Assembly: GCF_902806685.2 (NCBI RefSeq)
Contig: NC_048555.1
Location: forward strand, 2,480,001-2,544,000
Direction: 5' to 3'
Length of the DNA stretch: 64,000 nucleotides
From: Maniola hyperantus
Taxonomy: Eukaryota > Arthropoda > Insecta > Lepidoptera > Nymphalidae
Below, piece after piece: positions 1 to 11,127 of the stretch. How positions within the stretch are numbered: position 1 is the stretch's first letter; each line of letters begins with the position of its first letter. The position numbers were made by a program, and so were the translations under genes. Under the pieces are notes generated by a model that saw nothing but the letters and a program-made list of their open reading frames with translations, did not search any database and was not told where the DNA came from.

Positions 1-506
1 GATTGGGTATTCTATAGCCTATATCCGATATCCTAAGCCTTAAGACTAAGGTCTTCAACGAGTGTGTCCTACCTGTGATGACGTATGGAACGGAAACGTG
101 GACATAATGACAGTTGGCCTCGTCCACAAACTAAAAGTCGCTCAGCGCGCTATGGAGCGAGCTATGTTGGATATCACTCTCAGGGATAAAATCTGGAACG
201 AGGAAATTCGTAGAACAAAAGCGACAGACAAAGCTCAAAGGATTAGCGGGCTGAAGTGGCAATGGGCAGGTCATGTCTGTCGCAGAACCGACGGCCGATG
301 GGGCAGACGTGTTCTGGAGTGGAGACCGCGTACCGGTAAGCGCAGTGTGGGACGACCCCAGCCCGCTGGACCGATGACCTGAAGAAGGTGGTGGGGAACG
401 GATGGATAAGGAAGGCGGAGGACCATGTTTGGTGGCGCACTCTTGGAAAGGCCTATGTCCAGCAGTGGACGCAAACAGGCTGATGGATTGGATTGGGTAT
501 CCTATA
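1..506 (+). mobile_element. 5'-truncated RTE-type LINE insertion with target-site duplication
   Basis: Bases 40-480 encode the C-terminal tail of an RTE-clade reverse transcriptase ORF. Recognisable pieces are a VMTYG.ETW block, then LKVAQRAMERAML, then LKWQWAGHV, then WRPRTGKRSVGRP, followed in other frames by a VQQW-like end. The reading frame is broken, so this is a dead copy. A 16-bp sequence beginning GATTGGGTAT stands at 1-16 and again, with one mismatch, at 491-506. This fits target-site duplication of a 5'-truncated insertion occupying about 17-490. The LINE assignment rests on remembered family features, and the left copy sits at the window edge. Confidence 0.75.
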
Positions 507-754
507 CGAAAATTGAGTGTTTTGGCCAGAAAGGTCGTCTTTTACTAACTTTAATAAGAAAGTAAAAGTTAATTTCGCATGAAAACCACCAAGTAAAATG
601 CGTACACAAGTCACATAACAATGGATGATTAATTGAATGGGCTAGAAGTTAATTTTCCTTGAAATTAGATTAAGTTGCGGAACTACTAAACGCCGCAGAC
701 GTTGGCAGTAATTACAGTCATTGTGGATGATTTATGTTTCTTGTTTATGATGGT

Positions 755-1150
755 TTAAACCATCGATATAAATGACAAGATATGGTCAAACGAACAAAAT
801 TTTTCACGGTTTAGAAAAATAACCAGAGCCTCGATAGCTCAACGGTTATAGTAGCGGACTGAAAACCGAAAGGTCGCCGTTTCGACCAACGACGGTTGAA
901 TTTCGAAAGGTGGCCGGTTCAAACCCCACCCGTTGCACTATTGTCGTACCTACTCGTAGCACAAGCTTTACGCTTAATTGGAGGGGAAAGGGGAATATTA
1001 GTCAGCAATTTGCCTAATAAGTATTATTAAAAAAAAAAAATCAGCGCCACCTCTTAGATACTAATGAACGACCCGTTTGAAATCCAGACGTCACTGAGGT
1101 TGCATTGGTGCTTGAGCACCACTGAGTTGGTGCCATTTTGTTTGTTCAAT
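755..1150 (+). repeat. Older repeat interrupted by a tRNA-derived SINE
   Basis: The flanks 755-820 and 1040-1150 match, in inverted orientation, a continuous block at 29960-30140. Shared landmarks are CATCGATATAAATGACAAG at one end and GAACGACCCGTTTGAAATCC near the other. In the first copy a SINE (about 822-1035) interrupts this block, so the SINE arrived later. The block includes a small internal hairpin around TTGGTGCTTGAGCACCAC. The repeat type is unknown. Confidence 0.55.
822..1035 (+). mobile_element. tRNA-derived SINE (family C)
   Basis: It begins with a tRNA-like A-box region (CTCGATAGCTCAACGGTTA) and has a B-box-like GGTTCAAACCCCA about 85 bases later. It ends in a long A run. The spacing is long because the A-to-B part carries an internal partial duplication. 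Related copies lie at 32123-32300 (+) and about 46660-46830 (-). It is a SINE rather than a tRNA gene, because a repeat-specific body follows the tRNA part. Confidence 0.65.
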
Positions 1151-1324
1151 AGCCCTGCCCATACGAAGTAATATATAAGTCAATGGTTTTAACTTTGATT
1201 ATGTTTGTTGATCTGTCGTCTTTACGTGAATCTTCATTTCTGGTTGGTTAAAAGATATTAAGTGAGAGTGTACCTAAATAATGTTTGATTGCTTTGCAAA
1301 GGTTTCCTCTCTCATACTTATGAT

Positions 1325-1682
1325 AATCATCATCATTATCATGATCAACCCATCATCAGCTCTCTCTTCTCAGTAAGAGAAGGGTTTAGCCATAGTTCAC
1401 CACGCTGGCCAAGTGCGGATTGGCAGACTTCACGTACCTTTGAGAACATTATGGAGAAGTCAGAGAAAAGATGTTTTACTTCGTTTGAGTGATATTAAAT
1501 TTCTTAAAACGCACAATAGGTACTCTTAAAAGTTCGAGGTGAGAAAAGGATCGAACACCAATAATTAGTCACGGCAAAAGCCTCCCACCAGACCAGACCA
1601 GAGAAATTATAAAATTACAAGCCCCTGCCAGGAATCGAATCTAATAAGACCACAGTGCTTACCACTGCGCCAGGGAGGTCGT
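1325..1682 (-). mobile_element. Two partial SINEs side by side (families B and A)
   Basis: Bases 1325-1500 are a fragment of SINE family B in reverse orientation, starting with the ATCATCAT-rich tail. Bases 1555-1682 are the 5' part of SINE family A in reverse, ending with its A-box complement near ACTGCGCCAGGGAGGTCGTC. Both are incomplete. Confidence 0.6.
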
Positions 1683-1884
1683 CGCTATTAGACCTTGCAT
1701 TTACCGAAACGTGATGCCGAGACCTTGCCACGTCATTTCGATAAAATCAAGTCATTAGAGCTGTAACTTTATATTGCAGCACTAATATTAATTTTATTTA
1801 GGAATTTTCAAATTAATCATATCAAGGTGAACGTGGATCTCGTTACGAAGTTGTGCAATAGCATTTAATGAATTAGAGCTTTTC

Positions 1885-2320
1885 ATACGGATAACAGGCT
1901 CGCGCAACGAGGGTTCCGTATTACAGTCGTATTTTTTCAACATTTTGCACTTAAAATGAGTCAGGTTTTTATTTATTTTTATGCAACAATATAAAATTAA
2001 TAAAAATCTGTTTTAAAATGCACAGGTTAAGACCTTTCATATGATACCCCACTTGATATATCTACTTATCTTATATCGAAAATTGAAAATACTAATTGTT
2101 ATTTCATGACCAGAAATTAACTTTTTTTGTGTGATGTAACCACAAATTCACGGTTTTCAGATTTTTCCCCAAATGTCAGCTATAAGATCTACCTACCTGC
2201 CAAATTTCACGATTCTAGGTCAACAGGAAGTACCCTGTAGGTTTTTTGACAGACCGACAGACAGACAACAAAGTGATCCTATAAGGGTACCGTTTTTCCT
2301 TTTGAGGTATGGAATCCTAA
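1885..2320 (+). repeat. Interspersed repeat starting GGCCAAGTGCGAGTC-like, ending GGTACGGAACCC-like (family R4)
   Basis: It shares long stretches with 32567-33000 (+), 44397-45008 (+) and 61807-62231 (-), and more weakly with 4495-4762 (+) and 51883-52130 (-). Common landmarks are CAGTCGTATTTTTT, CATATGATACCCCACTTGATAT and AGACCGACAGACAGACA. No ORF is present. The family is widespread in moth and butterfly genomes, but its class is not clear from the sequence. Confidence 0.65.
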
Positions 2321-2689
2321 AAAGCCTACTTATAGTTACTAATACTAAGTATAGTTATGTCACAATAAAGAAACAGGCAGCCCGCAGCAGGCAAGTAGTC
2401 TGATTGTTCAGTGTTATCCTAAGATCAAGTTCATCGACACGACACTTTCACCGGCACAATGGCTTTATCAATACCGCTGCACAATTAGCTTCTATTTATT
2501 CAGAGGACTTCCTGCTTGGAGCGGATTTAGAGTCGTGACGTCACGCTCTAGTGACGAGAGTTTTTTTTTCACGATCGCAATCATCTCTGATTGGTCGATG
2601 CTCGTTCACTATTGGCTAATGCTTTGTTGCAACAAGATTTTTTTAAATTTATCATTACCTTTTACTCAGTCAATCACAACACTATATAA

Positions 2690-2840
2690 CTAGGGTGGTA
2701 ACGGTAGGTGGCCGAAGACTCCCACCAGACCAGACCAGAAATTTAGAAAATTATAAATTTCCAAACCCCTGCCAGGAATCGAACCCGGGACCTCCCACTA
2801 TTAAGACCACAGCGCTCACAACTGCGCCGGGGAGGTCGTC
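2690..2840 (-). mobile_element. tRNA-derived SINE, family A, 5' part
   Basis: This is the reverse complement of a unit with A box TGGCGCAGT and B box GGTTCGATTCC, seen in forward form at 28277. Only the tRNA part and the first part of the body are present. Confidence 0.6.
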
Positions 2841-3415
2841 AAATTATCAGTATTTATAACATTAAGTAGTTGCTATCAGTCCAATTGCATCCTAAGTGCA
2901 GTGATCAAAATAATTTCCATACTAGTAGGTAAATTTTTTGTTGTTCTAGCCAATACAGTTTCCCATACTCTCGCTTACAAGTGGCAAGCATGTGCGTATG
3001 TCATTAGAAAGCAAGCGGTCCCTTCCTCACGAAGCGCACGCGCATATGTAATTTACATTTCTGATTTGAACTTGTATGTAAATAAATCGATGTGAAATGT
3101 AGCCCATGTTGTCTTGGTACCATACCGCGCGGGCGTGACCTTAGTAATTAAGCTGGATTAGGTAATAATCTATCTAAATCTAGATATATAAAAGGAAAAG
3201 GTGACTCACTACGCGCAGCTCAAACTCTTAGTTGATAGATCGGGCTGAACTGAAAGGGATGCAGACGTAGACATCCGACCAAATTCAAGCCCTGGGGGTA
3301 AACTAAAGGCTTAGTTTAAGTATAAAGTAGGACTTATTGCTAATTTCTAAAAAAACTGTGTTAAACCTCATTTTTTTTAAAGTTTATAGATTCATTCATC
3401 ATCATTTCATAATCT

Positions 3416-3651
3416 TCTAAATATAAAAAAGGAAAAGGTGACTGACTGACTGACTGACTGACTGAATTACTGATCTATCAACGCACAGCTCTAACTACTG
3501 GACGGATCGGGCTGACATTTGGCATGCAGATAGCTATTATGACGTGGGCATCCGCTAAGAAAGGATTTTTGAAAATTAAACCCAGAAGGGGGTGAAATAG
3601 GGGTTTGAAATTTGTGTAGTCCACGCGGACGAAGTCGCGAGCGTAAGCTAG
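3416..3651 (+). mobile_element. Non-autonomous Helitron-like element, type B (first of a tandem pair)
   Basis: It starts TCTAAATATA, has a (GACT)n microsatellite near the 5' end, and ends with a hairpin (CGCGGACGAAGTCGCG) followed by CTAG. The 5'-TC, the 3' hairpin and CTRR, and the A|T target are the classic Helitron end features. There is no Rep/helicase ORF, so it must depend on an autonomous partner. A second copy abuts it exactly. Confidence 0.7.
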
Positions 3652-3887
3652 TCTAAATATATAAAAGGAAAAAGTGACTGACTGACTGACTGACTGAATG
3701 ACTGACTGATCTATCAACGCACAGCTCTAACTACTGGACGGATCGGGATGAAATTTGGCATGCAGATAGCTATTATGACGTGGGCATCCACTAAGAAAGG
3801 ATTTTTGAAAATTCAACCCAGAAGGGGGTGAAATAGGGGTTTGAAATTTGTGTAGTCCACGCGGACGAAGTCGCGAGCATATGCTAG
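3652..3887 (+). mobile_element. Non-autonomous Helitron-like element, type B (second of a tandem pair)
   Basis: This 236-bp copy begins TC immediately after the CTAG end of the preceding copy and itself ends CTAG|T. It is nearly identical to its neighbour. A further truncated relative lies just upstream at about 3177-3330. Confidence 0.7.
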
Positions 3888-4179
3888 TTTATCTGTATAT
3901 ATTTTGGTAGTATTTTACAAAGCGGTCAATGGGTAAGTAGAATAAGTAATATTATTATCTTATTAATATTAATAAGACGATATTACATCATTTAAGTAAA
4001 TAGAATAACTTAGTTAGTTATGTAATTTTATTGCTGTGCGAATAAAGTTTCGAGTAGAGTAGGTCATATAATTAGTATGAAGAAGAATTTTTTGCGGTCT
4101 ACTACGTGAAGTAGTAAATAATAAAGATTCTAGGTATTACGTACTATTATATATCTTCTGTCCGTCTACCAATCCGCAC

Positions 4180-4327
4180 ATGGCCAGCGTGGTAGACTGT
4201 GCTGACTATGGCCAAAACCCTTCCGGCATTCCGAACCAGTGGTAAATTAAAACTACCTGACTATTGACTACACTTGTAAAAAGTTTACATGAATAAAAAA
4301 ACATTCTATTCTATTCTATTCTATTCT
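4180..4327 (+). mobile_element. 3' end of a LINE ending in an (ATTCT)n tail
   Basis: The block contains ACCAGTGGTAAATTAAAACTA, then AAAAAGTTTACATGAATAAA, then pentamers of ATTCT. The same 3' end is found at 33625-33715 (+) and, inverted, at 45455-45735 and 45735-45860. A 3' terminus made of a short tandem repeat is typical of CR1-type LINEs. No coding remnant is seen in this copy. Confidence 0.5.
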
Positions 4328-4494
4328 TCTCACTCTGAGAGGAGACCTGCGCTCTGTAATGAGCCGGTGATGTGTTGATCATGATGATGATGATGATATC
4401 TTCTGTGGTCTTACCTAGATGTTTTAGAATTCGTTTTAGATTTACTTGCTGATAAGCTGATAGTAAAAAGTTAGCCTCGACGATTCAAAAAATC

Positions 4495-4762
4495 GGCCAA
4501 GTGCGAGTCGGACTTGCGCACGAGGGGTTCCGTATCATTATCTATAAAACGGCAAAAATCACGTTTGTTGTATGGGAGCCCGCTTAAATATTTATTTTAA
4601 TCTGTGTTTAGTATATATTCGTGTTATAGCGGCAACAGAAATACATCATCCATGAAAATTTCAACTGTCTAACTGTCACGGTTCATGAGATACAGCCTGA
4701 TGATAGACGGACGAACAGCGAATAGGGTCCCGTTTTACCCTTTGGGTTCGGAACCATAAGAA
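4495..4762 (+). repeat. Diverged copy of repeat family R4
   Basis: It begins TCGGCCAAGTGCGAGTCGGA and ends near TTTGGGTTCGGAACC. The middle is diverged from the other copies. Confidence 0.45.
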
Positions 4763-5279
4763 GCATAAGTATTTAAAAGCTGGTATCAAGTAGAGTTCTC
4801 CATAATGTTCTAAAATTGTGTGAAGTGATGTCTACCAATCCGCATTTGGCCAGCCTGTGACTAAATCCTTCTCATTCTGAGAGGGCACCCTGTACTTAGT
4901 AGCCGGTAGCGTTGATGATGATGATGATGATCTAGCTCCATTATGGACTTGATAGAAACAATAACGTAATAATTTCTCTAACTATAAAGTTATTTTGAAA
5001 ACCATGGCGTCTTGCCCGCCTCTTCATTACGATTCGAGCTTTCTACGGCATTCCGGGCCGACCAGTCCTCCGACCCGTCTGCCTACCAGTCTGGCAACCA
5101 GTCCGCAGTCCATTTTGGAGTGAGAGTGAAACAACGGAGCGACGATTACGCTTTAGCAGTAACATGAACAACTGTGATACAAAACTAACTAAAGTGTAGT
5201 AGGTAAGTAGGTAGTTTAATTTTCAGATACACGTATTTTATTTATTTTTATCAAAGAAGTAATTAAACTATTAATAAAC

Positions 5280-5690
5280 TAAAATCTAAAAAAAAAAAAC
5301 AACCGTAAATTAAAACTAAAATAAACTAAATTAAATATAAAACCTCGTCGAGACCACCGCAGCGAGGCATTGTACCCAAGATGCTGGCAGCATTACCCCT
5401 TTGGATGGCCAAACTAATTCTTTGACCAAGGTAGCTGCCAGCTCTCGGGTCCCCGGTTGACTCGATAACTCTTTTCGCAATTTCTTCAAAAAGAGCTCGA
5501 GCCCCCCGGGCCCCACGGCCCCAAGGTCTCCACACCAAAAGGCACGAATACGAAGCTCCCATCGAGGTTTTCATATTTGCGCCTCTTGGCCTGTTCGGCG
5601 CTGATGGCCGCTGCACCCGCCATAGAGGAGGTCGCCTGAATGTGGGATGCAGCTAAAGTGTCTACACAAGTTTCAGATTGCATAAAAATT
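5280..5690 (-). pseudogene. LINE reverse-transcriptase C-terminal fragment
   Basis: The - strand encodes, over two frames, a tail containing AKRRKYENL, FVPFGVETLGPWGPG and QRISLAIQRGNAASILGT. That series is the familiar end of an insect LINE polyprotein. Two shorter copies of the very end (QRISLAVQRGN.ASILGTIP) occur on the - strand near 18945-19070 and 22430-22545. The frame shift makes this copy a pseudogene. Confidence 0.6.
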
Positions 5691-5734
5691 GCTAAGTTGT
5701 GATAGCCTAGCTAGTGGCTCAGAATAAATAATAG

Positions 5735-5825
5735 TAGATGAGGAAGGCTGAGGACCGGGTGTGGTGGCGCTCTTTAGGGAAGGCCTATGTCCAACAGTGG
5801 ACGTCCGCAGGCTGATGATGATGAT
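5735..5825 (+). mobile_element. RTE LINE 3' end fragment
   Basis: It matches the end of the RTE copy at 400-480 (GAGGAAGGCTGAGGACC, then GGAAGGCCTATGTCCA, then CAGTGGACG). Only the last ~90 bases are present. Confidence 0.6.
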
Positions 5826-5984
5826 AGATAGATAGATACTGGAACCCGGGTACGCACCTCTAACCGTGAGAGATATCCAACATAGCTTGCTCCATAGCAC
5901 GCTGATCAACTTTTGATTTGTTGACGAAACTGTCCATACTATCGGTAGGCCGTAGGATACACTCTCACATGAGGCAGGATAAGC

Positions 5985-6160
5985 ACTGCAGACTCTATTT
6001 AAATGAAAGAAATATTAAATTTGAAGAAGAAATTAGGTAGGTCCCTGGTCCACTATCCAGGCTATGTTAAAAGGAAATTTGAAATGAATGTTGAAAGGAA
6101 TTACCTAATGTAAATGTACATGAAAGCAAATAAATAAATCTGAATCTGAATCTAATCTGA
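5985..6160 (+). mobile_element. LINE 3' end with (AATCTG)n tail
   Basis: It ends with TACATGAAAGCAAATAAATA followed by repeats of ATCTGA. The same end is found inverted at 20538-20600, where a longer piece of the element is preserved. Confidence 0.5.
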
Positions 6161-8150
6161 AACTATATGCATAAATGCTTGCAAAGTAGGTATGCAATGC
6201 AAGTTAGCAATTAAGTGTCTATAAGTAGGTGAACGGCCTTTTAAAAATATAACTACAGATATTACTGTCGTTTAACAGGTTACGCCAAAACAAAACGTGC
6301 TCAAGCTCGTAATATTTGGTAGTTATAAAATGATCAAAATACACTCAGATGATGTAATGATAACTAAAAACGCGCATGATAACTAAATTATGCAATGAAT
6401 ATCAAAACTGTTATGGCTTTTATCGGATTAAACACATCTGTATGGGAAAATTGGACACGGCTAGCTGCTAGCACCATTACAGTTTACAGTATAACATCGA
6501 CTTTTAAACCGCTATTTTGAAATTACATAAGATCTTATAACCAGAGTTGCATAAATGAATAATGATAAGGATTAGTTACTTCCGGCCTTTGGAAAGGAAC
6601 TAACTGTTGTTGTCGAAGGGAACGCTATTGAATAATTAAGTAGACTTGTATGTTTCTTTTTCTTTTACATCATTCACTCTATGTATGCACTGTTTCTATC
6701 ACCCTGCCCTCATTACCAAAGACGAGAATTATACCTCTAGATACTATTAGGTTCGCCTTTGTACATTATATTTTTTATGTGCAACAAAGAGTTCAAAGCA
6801 AAATAATTTGGAAAGGGGAGCTTCCATAATTCTCATTCTCTAAGTATACTAAGAAAAAGAAAACAGTCAAAAAGGCGTAATCGATGCAATGATTTAATAA
6901 TACTGTGGAAACTGGAAGCAAAATCTTTAGGCAACTAATAATAAACTACAAAAAAAAAAAATTCTACCATTTATTTTCATTCTCATTACATATTTAAAAA
7001 GTGTTAACTACTTGACACATAAAATGAAATAAAAACATCTTTAAAAAGAATTAATTTTTAAATTATTAAAATTAGTAGGTATGTAGCATATATGTAATGA
7101 ATAATATAAATAAATAATTAATTTGACTCATGCTAAATATCCGGAAGTTAAGCAAGCCAAAAGAAATATCAGTTTCATTAGGAATTTCTTGCTATATAAA
7201 TTATATATACCTATGTAGTTTTACGTAATCTAATGTTAGGAATATTCATATAATTCAAATTAGTTTGGCTAAACACATTTGATACATTGTTACATCAATT
7301 TCGTAGTCTTTTCTCTTTACCTACCTACTTCTTTAAATAATCTCAAACTTTAATTATATTGATGTCAAAAACAGCGTCATTAAGATAGACGAGCGATTAA
7401 CTAATTAAAGTTAACGGACCGTTTATGTAATTTATGTATTATTTCCTCTTTAGGTTTTATGTCATTTCTCATTAGCATACATATTTGTTGTTCTGTGGTA
7501 TTCAGATCTTCAAGATTTATGTTATGATTGTAATTAAAATTAATAGCTTACGCCTTTTTTTAAAACTTTCTAGCTAGGAGATTTTATAAAACCTGTTATA
7601 GGCCTTCTAGCAATTCTTTTTTTACATTTTATTCGACTCTTATTTTAGTCATAATCTGCCTCATACTGTGAGGAATTGAGTGACATTATGTTATACAAAT
7701 GATGTGACTTTGCTAAACGAATGTAGACGTAAAGGTTAAAGAGTTAGCCCACCCTGTCCTATCCTGCTGTTCAATATGATACGATGACTAGGCTTCTTTT
7801 GTGTAGGTCACGTCTTTCATATTCGTCGAGGTTCAGAATCATAACTATTAAATTTTATGTGATTTTTGGATTTTTCTAATGTGACTTTAACCGTTTCGTG
7901 TTTAAGCTAACAGACTGAATGGGAGCCTACGGTGAACTCTTTTTTTTAAATTTTAAACTAGCGGTCGGCTGTGATCAGACTTGCTGGCAAGTGGTGATGC
8001 AGCCTAAGATGTTGTCTTGTCTCTTGTCTGTCTATAGTAATCATGATAGCAAAGTTACATGGTAGTATATAGGAGAAGATAATCCTCAAAGTTCAAAGGC
8101 CAATATAATGTCGGATACGGAGGCTTAGCAAACATTTTCCATTAAAAGAT
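6160..8150. other. AT-rich intergenic stretch
   Basis: No coding exon with credible splice sites was recognised. A short SINE family A tail may lie near 7975-8010. The rest is unassigned. Confidence 0.5.
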
Positions 8151-8615
8151 AATAATCGTACAAACGTTTGCATTGATGCAAGTATTTTACAATACAACAT
8201 TCGCTTGGGCCAAAGCAAATTAACTACGGCTCTTACACCGAAACTGAACCCGTGTTTACAAGCTTTGACTTGGTATATCTCTCAAATCATCGATGTATAG
8301 GTTAAAGATCAAAGGCGACACTAACCCACCCTGTGGCACCCTGCAAGCTGATCACAATAACAAGATTTCCTTTGGACTTTGTTTGAAAGCCTTGTTTGCA
8401 AGAAAAGCATTAGCAAAAGATAGACCACAATTATTTCCAAGATAAACATATAATGGCGGAAGCAGTCGGAAGCGAATGTCTTCGCACGCATTTTCCTCGT
8501 AAAAAAGACAATTGTAAACGTTTATATTGACGCAACCATTACACAATACAACCTTCACATGGGCCAAAGCAAATTAACTACGAATCTTACACCGAAAGTG
8601 AACTCGTGTTTGCGA
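8150..8615. repeat. Pair of ~110-bp direct repeats flanking other sequence
   Basis: Bases 8150-8262 and 8505-8615 share GGGCCAAAGCAAATTAACTA, TCTTACACCGAAA and the preceding ACAATACAAC block. The copies are about 80% alike by eye. Between them lies a reverse-transcriptase scrap (8263-8352). Confidence 0.55.
8263..8352 (-). pseudogene. Reverse-transcriptase scrap (PQG..SPL motif)
   Basis: Read on the - strand the segment encodes VPQGGLVSPLIFNLYIDDL followed by RDIP. This is motif B of a non-LTR reverse transcriptase. No adjoining RT sequence is preserved. Confidence 0.6.
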
Positions 8616-9039
8616 TGCCGGTTATGGAGCTGTAAAAAAAAAGTAAAAGTTCCTTCGTTCACTGACACTTATTAGTGCGTGCTAAGGTCGCGATTCGGAG
8701 TGATTTTTTGAGCTAATTTGCAATTATGTGTGAGGTGATATGAATGGACTTTCACGCAGGGTGGGACTCACGCGTTAAGAGTGATCGAGTGTTTTGGGTA
8801 TTTGCAATTCAACATAATATTAAACATATTTTTTTATTTATTACACACTTACAAAATTAAGATTTATTAGATTAATAGATAATTATGCGAATACCTGCCT
8901 TTTATCGCTTGCTACTTGAAACGTCGATCGACGTGATCGTTTTACTACATCCAAGCGTAAATAATCTTATAAGGGTAGAACGGGGCCCAATAGATCAAAT
9001 ATTTCAGAGAAGAAGAAAACATTTTATTCAGCTAAAGAC

Positions 9040-9395
9040 ATAGAGCCAAAGACATTAAGAATATGAGCCTCATAAGAAAGTTTGGAGTTTCTCCACGTGG
9101 TCAAATCAGAAATGAGGAAATCCGCAGGCCAACCAGAGTAACCGACATACCTACCTAAGGTTTGAGTGGCAATGGGCAGTGTAGGTACATAGTTTGAAAA
9201 ACCGATATAGCTAGACGTTGGAGTCCTAAGGTGCTGGAATGGCGACGTCTCACCGGAAAGCGTAGCGTTGGACCTCCCACTAGAACTAGATGGACAGACG
9301 ACATCGAACGAGTCGCAGGTAGCGGCTGGATTCAGGCGGCGCAAGACCGTGGCGTGTGGAAGTCCCTACAAGAGTCATATGTCTTGATGATACTA
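9040..9395 (+). pseudogene. RTE LINE C-terminal fragment
   Basis: In shifting frames the + strand encodes IRNEEIRR.TRVTD, then EWQWA, then RRLTGKRSVGPPTRTRWTDD, then GSGWIQAAQDR. This is the RTE ORF end also present at 1-490. The frame shifts show it is dead. Confidence 0.65.
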
Positions 9396-9570
9396 AGGAT
9401 ATGAGGTATCAATATGTAAAAAAAGCTGAATATCCAATAGGTAATACGAAAAAAATGCCAAAAAAGCCTCAAAAAATGTGTTAACTGTCAACAAATGAAC
9501 AGATATAGTGACAAATAAAATAACAATGGCACCGACAAATCTGCCGTGTAATCCGTTATCCGATCAATGG

Positions 9571-9727
9571 GGCCAATTCTCTTGTACACAATCTCTAAAC
9601 TAAACTAAATTAACAGGTCTAAATCTTGTGCTATCCTTTTCCGCAAGCAACATTATGAAAGGGATAGCAATAGATTTAGACGTTCCATTTTAGTTTAGTT
9701 TAGAGATTGTGCACAATGGAATTAGCC
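9571..9727. mobile_element. Palindromic MITE with ~65-bp inverted arms
   Basis: The left arm contains ACACAATCTCTAAACTAAAC and TCTAAATCTTGTGCTATCC. The right arm is their imperfect complement, with the outer ends GGCCAATTCT and GGAATTAGCC. It has no coding capacity. The target duplication is not clear. Confidence 0.6.
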
Positions 9728-9834
9728 ACACTGTCTGCTCAAACAATGTCACAGCTATGATTATTGTTATTGCATTGTCTAGTTTAGTATCTGTTTCCTA
9801 TCATTGTTAAGTAATTAGAGTAGCAAGATGATGA

Positions 9835-10012
9835 AGTGGCCTCCGTGGTTCGATCCCGGGCACGCGTCTCTAAATTTTCGCAGTTATTTATATCAATGTG
9901 AAGGAAAACATCGTAAGGATTAGGGAAACTTGCATGCCTGAGATTTCTTCATATAATGTTCTCAAATGTGTGTGAAGTCTGCCAATCCGCACTTGGGCAA
10001 GCATGGTAGACT
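9835..10012 (+). mobile_element. Partial SINE, family B
   Basis: It contains a B-box-like GGTTCGATCCCGGGCACGCG, then the family body with CCTGAGA and CCAATCCGCACTTGG. The A-box part is degraded. Confidence 0.5.
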
Positions 10013-10013
10013 A

Positions 10014-10201
10014 AGTAGCGTGCAAGAAGTATTGTACATCGACCTTTAGAAAGAGGTTTCGGCTTCGTAGTCGTCTCTGTCACTCATACCTTTGTGACGA
10101 TACCAACCGACAAACGGTTTCAATGACAGAGACAACGCTCTACGAAACCACTATTTCTTTCTAAAGGTCGATGTACAATGTTTCCTGCCGGGTACCTACT
10201 G
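10014..10201. mobile_element. MITE, CAGTACGCGG family (copy 1)
   Basis: Inverted arms carry TTGTACATCGACCTTTAGAAA on the left and its complement on the right, with internal matching around GACAGAGACAACGCTCTACG. Related copies are at 37765-37946, which has a clear TA duplication, and 38809-39121. Confidence 0.6.
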
Positions 10202-10312
10202 TATGGCCAAACCTTCACATATTACAGACAGATTGATCGAGTTCTATTTCTAAATTCTACCTTGCGTACTTAGATGAGTTAATTCTCTATGCTTGCGTGC
10301 CTATCAAAAAAT

Positions 10313-10453
10313 CAGCCCCACAATAATTGTGTAAGAATGAAGTATTCATTATTATCGTAATCGACAGCGAATTCTGCCCTTTGATTGGTTGATCCGCGGT
10401 TCACATGATTACGATAACGATGAATACGTTTTTCATACACAATTGGGGGGCTG
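10313..10453. mobile_element. MITE with CAGCCCC termini
   Basis: The left arm is CAGCCCCACAATAATTGTGT and the right arm ends CACAATTGGGGGGCTG. Matching inner arms contain ATTATCGTAATC and GATTACGATAACGATGAATA. A partial second copy lies at about 44237-44279. Confidence 0.6.
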
Positions 10454-10941
10454 TTTGGTTGAACATCCGTCACTGCACACGCCACAAGTAAAGTGTTCCT
10501 GTATTTTTTTCAACTTATTGAACGTGCAATATTTTTAAATACCGGAACTGAAGGATTAAAGTAGGTATCGACGTATGTTTACAATAACCTAGATTCGAAT
10601 GCAACCAGTTTTTTTGAGGTTATTATATACAGAGGCGGTGACATTTGACCTTAAACAATCCGTAAGCGAATAAAAGATACAATAGAATTCAGTTTAATTT
10701 ACCCATTTATAAGCAAAAGCTTAAAGTAGTTCCTTTTAACCGAAAGTTTTTAGAAAGTTCTTTATTTATATTAGACGTGATTGCGAATTTCTTTTAGGAC
10801 ATTTTAAACGACATTTCCTTCCGCAGTTGGCAATGCAAATACATAATATTCGCTTTACAAGCTAAGTAAATTTACTTGCTGTTTAATCAAAAGATTTGGC
10901 CTTTTTGCCGTCAATCACTAGGTACCCCTATCTATATCTAT

Positions 10942-11125
10942 CTATACTATTATATAAAGAGGTAATGTCGTTAAGTTTGTTTGTAGGGGGTAATCTTTGG
11001 AACTACTGAACCGATTTTAAAAATTCTTTCACCAGTAGAAAGCTACATTATTCTTGATTGACATAGACTATACGGGATCTTTAAATACCTAAATCCACGC
11101 GGGCGAAGCCGCGGGGATCAGCTAG
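10942..11125 (+). mobile_element. Helitron-like element, type C
   Basis: It starts TCTATACTATTATATAAAG and ends with hairpin GCGGGCGAAGCCGC and then CTAG. It is immediately followed by a type A copy. Fragments of the same type appear near 18700-18840 (+) and 62880-62995 (-). Confidence 0.6.
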
Positions 11126-11127
11126 TT

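Noticed and set aside
3430..3720. CRISPR-like array (GACT repeats)
   Set aside because: It is a microsatellite inside Helitron-like elements of an animal genome.
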